A stretch of DNA of 8,950 nt from SAR202 cluster bacterium (GTDB lineage: Bacteria > Chloroflexota > Dehalococcoidia > Lucifugimonadales > UBA1123), in the NCBI GenBank assembly GCA_030743915.1, contig JASLRP010000046.1, positions 1 through 8,950 on the forward strand, read 5' to 3'. The position numbers were made by a program, and so were the translations under genes. Below, in pieces: positions 6,320-8,950 of the stretch; position 1 is the first letter of the stretch, and every line of letters begins with the position of its first letter. The notes beneath the pieces were generated by a model. It saw nothing but the letters and a program-made list of their open reading frames with translations. It was not told the DNA's origin and did not search any database.

Positions 6320-7318
6320 TTGTCCAGCCACCAACACAATCGGGACCAAGCGTCACAGAATGAGTCCCTCCAGACATGGCCGGACATCAGGGCCAGACCT
6401 CGGACTTTCTTTAACACGCCTCTGTGCGATGACCTCTCAACATTAAACTCCGACATCGCCTTCGTCGGGATGCCATTCGATCAGGGCACCTTCGGCAGGC
6501 CTGGCGCGCGCTACGGCCCAGACGGTGTCAGAGACGCGCGTTCGTACACCTACTTTAGCCAGCAAGACGGACAGGAAGCCGTAGGGTATTTCAGCAGCGA
6601 CGTCGGCGCCGAACTTTTGAAAAACGTCACGATGGCAGACTGTGGGAACATTACCGTCGTGCCATCGGATGTAAATCAGAATTTCAAGAAGCTGACAGAC
6701 GTCGTCGAGAAGATAGCCGAGCGCGGGGCCTTCCCCGTTGTTGTGGGCGGAGACCATGCCATCACATTTCCTGTGGTTCGCGGTTTGGGCATTTTCGATC
6801 CAGTGGACATCGTGCATTTTGACGCTCACATGGACTACTCGCACGAGACACAGGGCGTCCTCTACACACACGGCAGTCCCATTCGTCGGTGCCACGAGTT
6901 GCCATTCGTGCGCAACATAAGCTCCATCGGCATTCGAAAAGAGAGTCGCAAAGTGTACGACGAGGCCATCGCCGACGGCAACCTGATCGTCACCACAGGC
7001 AGATTCAAGACTCTGGGAGCGCAGGCGGCAATGGACCTCGTGCCGCCATCGGAGAACCTGTATGTGACGTTGGATATCGACGTGCTTGACCCTGTTCACG
7101 CGCCCGGCACGGGAACGCCGGAAACCGGAGGACTGTATTACGAGGAAATGCGGGAGTCGTTGATCTGCCTAGCCCGTAACCATAAAATCGTGGGATTCGA
7201 CATTGTCGAGGTCGCCCCACCTTACGACCAATCTGAAATAACCACCATGGTCGCCGCCAAGTTGATTATTGACTTCTTGGGCGAGATTTTTCCCTCCAAG
7301 GACGCAGGCAATCACTAG
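6320..7318 (+). CDS. speB: agmatinase-family ureohydrolase
   Basis: This 332-residue cytoplasmic metalloenzyme hydrolyses a guanidino group to urea plus an amine; in the simplest case agmatine gives putrescine. All six ligands of the binuclear Mn site are present: His146 in GGDHAIT, Asp168/His170/Asp172 in DAHMD, and Asp252/Asp254 in DIDVLDP. APGTGTPETGG and the C-terminal DIVEVAPPYDQSEIT segment match agmatinase closely (E. coli SpeB has DVVEVAPAYDQSEIT, from memory). About 45 residues precede the core, so the N-terminus is somewhat extended. The TTG start at 6320 is chosen from its ribosome binding site; the frame runs further upstream, but a consensus promoter occupies 6167-6195. A GS-family gene follows after 43 bases, suggesting one operon. 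Guanidinobutyrase, guanidinopropionase or guanidine hydrolase share the fold and are alternatives; the family is certain, the substrate is not. Confidence 0.88.
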   Translation: MSSHQHNRDQASQNESLQTWPDIRARPRTFFNTPLCDDLSTLNSDIAFVGMPFDQGTFGRPGARYGPDGVRDARSYTYFSQQDGQEAVGYFSSDVGAELLKNVTMADCGNITVVPSDVNQNFKKLTDVVEKIAERGAFPVVVGGDHAITFPVVRGLGIFDPVDIVHFDAHMDYSHETQGVLYTHGSPIRRCHELPFVRNISSIGIRKESRKVYDEAIADGNLIVTTGRFKTLGAQAAMDLVPPSENLYVTLDIDVLDPVHAPGTGTPETGGLYYEEMRESLICLARNHKIVGFDIVEVAPPYDQSEITTMVAAKLIIDFLGEIFPSKDAGNH

Positions 7319-7361
7319 CTTCCCCGTCAACGGCTCGTCAACAGGAGCACAGGAAAACCCG

Positions 7362-8717
7362 ATGACCATCCAAGAGATCGTCCGCAAAAGCTCAGACGCT
7401 GGCGTCCATCTGGTGACCTTTCTCTACTGCGACAATGGGGGCGTGATTCGTGGCAAGAGCGCCCATATCTCCAGCCTCGCCAAGCGCATGGAATCGGGAA
7501 TCGGACTCACCGTCGCCATGCAGGCGATGAGCGACATGGACGACCTGCAACCCATCGACGGCATGGGGCCGAGGGGCGAGATCAGGCTCATCCCTGATCC
7601 AAATACCTTCACCATTCTGCCCTACTCTCCCAGACGCGCAACGATGATGGCCGACATGCTCACGCTGGATCGCAAACCCTGGGCCGCATGCCCTCGTGAC
7701 TTCCTGAAGAAACAGATCAAACGAGCAGACGATATGGGCCTGAAGGTCCAGGCAGCATTCGAGCCAGAGTGGTCACTGGCTCGCCGGAATGCCGATGGCT
7801 TCTCGCCGATTGACGACAGCCTGTGCTTCAGCGGCGTCGGTATGATCGAGCCTATGATGGTCATTGATGATATCATCGAGGCGTTGGATGCTCAGGGCCT
7901 TCAAGTAGAGCAATACTACCCGGAACTTGGCCACGGCCAGCAGGAGTTGACCATCGGGCACGCCGATGCGCTTCGCGCTGCCGACAACCACATCGTGTAT
8001 CGCGAGACTGTCAGAAATGTGGCTCGACAGCACGACTTGTACGCATCCTTCGCTCCGAAGCCTTTCCCAGACCAGGCCGGCAACGGGTGTCACCTTCACA
8101 TCAGCCTGTGGGACGCAACGGGCGAACATAACCTGTTCTACGATCCGGATGGCAGGCACAACCTCAGCCAGATGGGATACAGGTTCATCGGGGGCATCCT
8201 GAATCACCTTCGAGGTCTGGTGGCAATCACCGCGCCCAGTGTCAACAGCTATCGCAGGTTGAGTCCCAATTCCTGGAGTTCTGCCTTCGTCTGTTACGGG
8301 CCTGACAACCGCGAAGCGGCAGTCAGGATACCCTCCGGTTACTGGGGAGACGAAATGGGGTCGGCAAACCTGGAGTTGAAACCCTCCGATTCCAGCGCAA
8401 ACCCATATCTGGCTTTGGGCAGTCTGATCTCTGTCGGTCTGGACGGCATCATCAACGATTCAGTCCCCTCTCTTGATCTCGAGATCGACGGGGACCCCGC
8501 CACCCTGCCTGATGGCGAGTTGCAGCGCCGAGGAATCCAGAGTCTGCCTCGGAGCCTTGACGAAGCCGTCCTGGCGCTGGAGGCCGACGAGGCGTTGATG
8601 GAATCTCTGGGGCCCACGCTGTCCGAAGCCTACCTCGCCATACGACGAGCCGACGCCAAGCTCTTCGCCGGGAATGACGAATCGTTTGAAGTCCGGCATC
8701 ACTTTCACAAATACTAA
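7362..8717 (+). CDS. glutamine synthetase-family ligase, probably gamma-glutamyl-amine (polyamine) synthetase-like
   Basis: This 451-residue ATP-dependent ligase belongs to the type I GS fold. A beta-grasp N-domain (CDNGGVIRGK near residue 25) precedes the catalytic domain, which carries FEPEW (Glu134, Glu136), PELGHGQQEL (Glu188, Glu195), NGCHLHISLWD (His244, His246), DNREAAVRIP (Arg317, Arg322) and SANPYLALG. Aligned by eye without gaps from NSYRRL to RIP against E. coli GlnA recalled from memory, the flap glutamate Glu327 is Trp305. In the RRIEVR motif the segment reads ANLELK, so Arg355 becomes Asn336 and Arg359 becomes Lys340; Glu338 is kept. No adenylylation-loop NLYDL is seen. These changes argue against ordinary ammonia-using GlnA and for an amine acceptor, as in PuuA-type gamma-glutamylputrescine synthetases. 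ATG 7362 follows AGGA (7351-7354) by 7 bases; an in-frame TTG at 7269 would overlap the previous gene. An aminotransferase begins 3 bases after the stop. Confidence 0.85.
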   Translation: MTIQEIVRKSSDAGVHLVTFLYCDNGGVIRGKSAHISSLAKRMESGIGLTVAMQAMSDMDDLQPIDGMGPRGEIRLIPDPNTFTILPYSPRRATMMADMLTLDRKPWAACPRDFLKKQIKRADDMGLKVQAAFEPEWSLARRNADGFSPIDDSLCFSGVGMIEPMMVIDDIIEALDAQGLQVEQYYPELGHGQQELTIGHADALRAADNHIVYRETVRNVARQHDLYASFAPKPFPDQAGNGCHLHISLWDATGEHNLFYDPDGRHNLSQMGYRFIGGILNHLRGLVAITAPSVNSYRRLSPNSWSSAFVCYGPDNREAAVRIPSGYWGDEMGSANLELKPSDSSANPYLALGSLISVGLDGIINDSVPSLDLEIDGDPATLPDGELQRRGIQSLPRSLDEAVLALEADEALMESLGPTLSEAYLAIRRADAKLFAGNDESFEVRHHFHKY

Positions 8718-8720
8718 CTC

Positions 8721-8950
8721 ATGGATTTTCCTGACTTCGAACTGGAGCGCATTCAGTCCATCTGGGAACATCAGGTAGACTACAACCTGACCGAAAGCGG
8801 GCTGCATCCGTTCACGCTGCGGGAACTGCTGGATGACGACCAATTGGACCGGCTTCTGTCGCTCCGACTGGCCTACACACAGACCAACGGAACAGTCCCG
8901 CTTCGGCATGCTATTAGCGGCCAATATGAAGGCGCAGGAATCGACAACGT
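8721..8950 (+). CDS. fold-type I (class I/II) PLP aminotransferase, N-terminal part (3' end outside window)
   Basis: The frame is open from ATG 8721 to the window edge, giving 76 complete codons. The segment ESGLHPFTLREL followed by NGTVPLRHAISGQY matches the N-terminal region of class I/II aminotransferases, where 'ESG-PL-l-eL' is followed by 'Y--snG---LR-AIa--Y'. These cytosolic PLP enzymes move an amino group between an amino acid and a 2-oxo acid. The PLP lysine lies outside the window, so activity and substrate cannot be judged. The start is 3 bases after the stop of the GS-family gene with no clear Shine-Dalgarno sequence, which suggests translational coupling and membership in the same operon. 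A PLP-dependent lyase or decarboxylase of the same fold is an alternative. Confidence 0.8.
   Translation, partial: MDFPDFELERIQSIWEHQVDYNLTESGLHPFTLRELLDDDQLDRLLSLRLAYTQTNGTVPLRHAISGQYEGAGIDN

Noticed and set aside
7269..7361. GS-family protein starting at TTG 7269
   Set aside because: It would overlap the agmatinase-family gene by 50 bases. ATG 7362 has an AGGA site at good spacing and begins directly at the expected N-terminal domain.

Overview
The window is moderately GC-rich bacterial DNA with all supportable genes on the + strand. No phage, transposase, CRISPR, tRNA or rRNA is visible. The best guess for the organism is a member of the Chloroflexota (SAR202/Dehalococcoidia-like). This rests on the giant zinc-ribbon/Ser-Thr-kinase/AAA/TPR protein and the general style of the other proteins, recalled from memory rather than from any search, so it is tentative.

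Layout. (1) 1-461: the C-terminal part of a PilN-like type IV pilus assembly protein, cut by the window edge. (2) 462-1625: a gene-poor stretch around one clear type IV prepilin gene (741-1178). Upstream of it is a cluster of four CATGTG hexamers with a possible -10 box. Downstream are hairpins and a short ORF that looks like a decapitated second prepilin (leader plus GFT, then unrelated sequence running into a terminator). (3) 1626-2093: a small secreted or membrane-anchored cysteine-containing protein of unknown function, preceded by a strong hairpin and followed by a 12-bp hairpin terminator. Its G+C is lower than that of the kinase gene. (4) 2221-6090: a 1289-residue signalling protein with a double zinc ribbon, a Ser/Thr kinase, a MalT/STAND-like AAA ATPase and a TPR array. 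(5) 6167-8950: an apparent operon driven by a consensus sigma70-type promoter (TTGACA-17-TATAAT). It encodes an agmatinase-family ureohydrolase, a divergent glutamine synthetase-family ligase, and the start of a fold-type-I aminotransferase running off the window.

How the genes may work together. The last three genes read as a guanidino-compound/polyamine route. The ureohydrolase would release urea and an amine (agmatine to putrescine in the simplest case). The GS-like enzyme, which lacks the residue equivalent to E. coli GlnA Glu327 and has altered glutamate-site arginines, would glutamylate an amine rather than ammonia. The aminotransferase would process a downstream amine or amino acid. 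The order and co-transcription are seen in the sequence; the substrates are inference.

The most rewarding points for a second look are the divergent GS in its operon, the kinase/STAND protein with two atypical key residues, the perfect promoter with a ~120-nt leader, the CATGTG cluster, and the pilin remnant.
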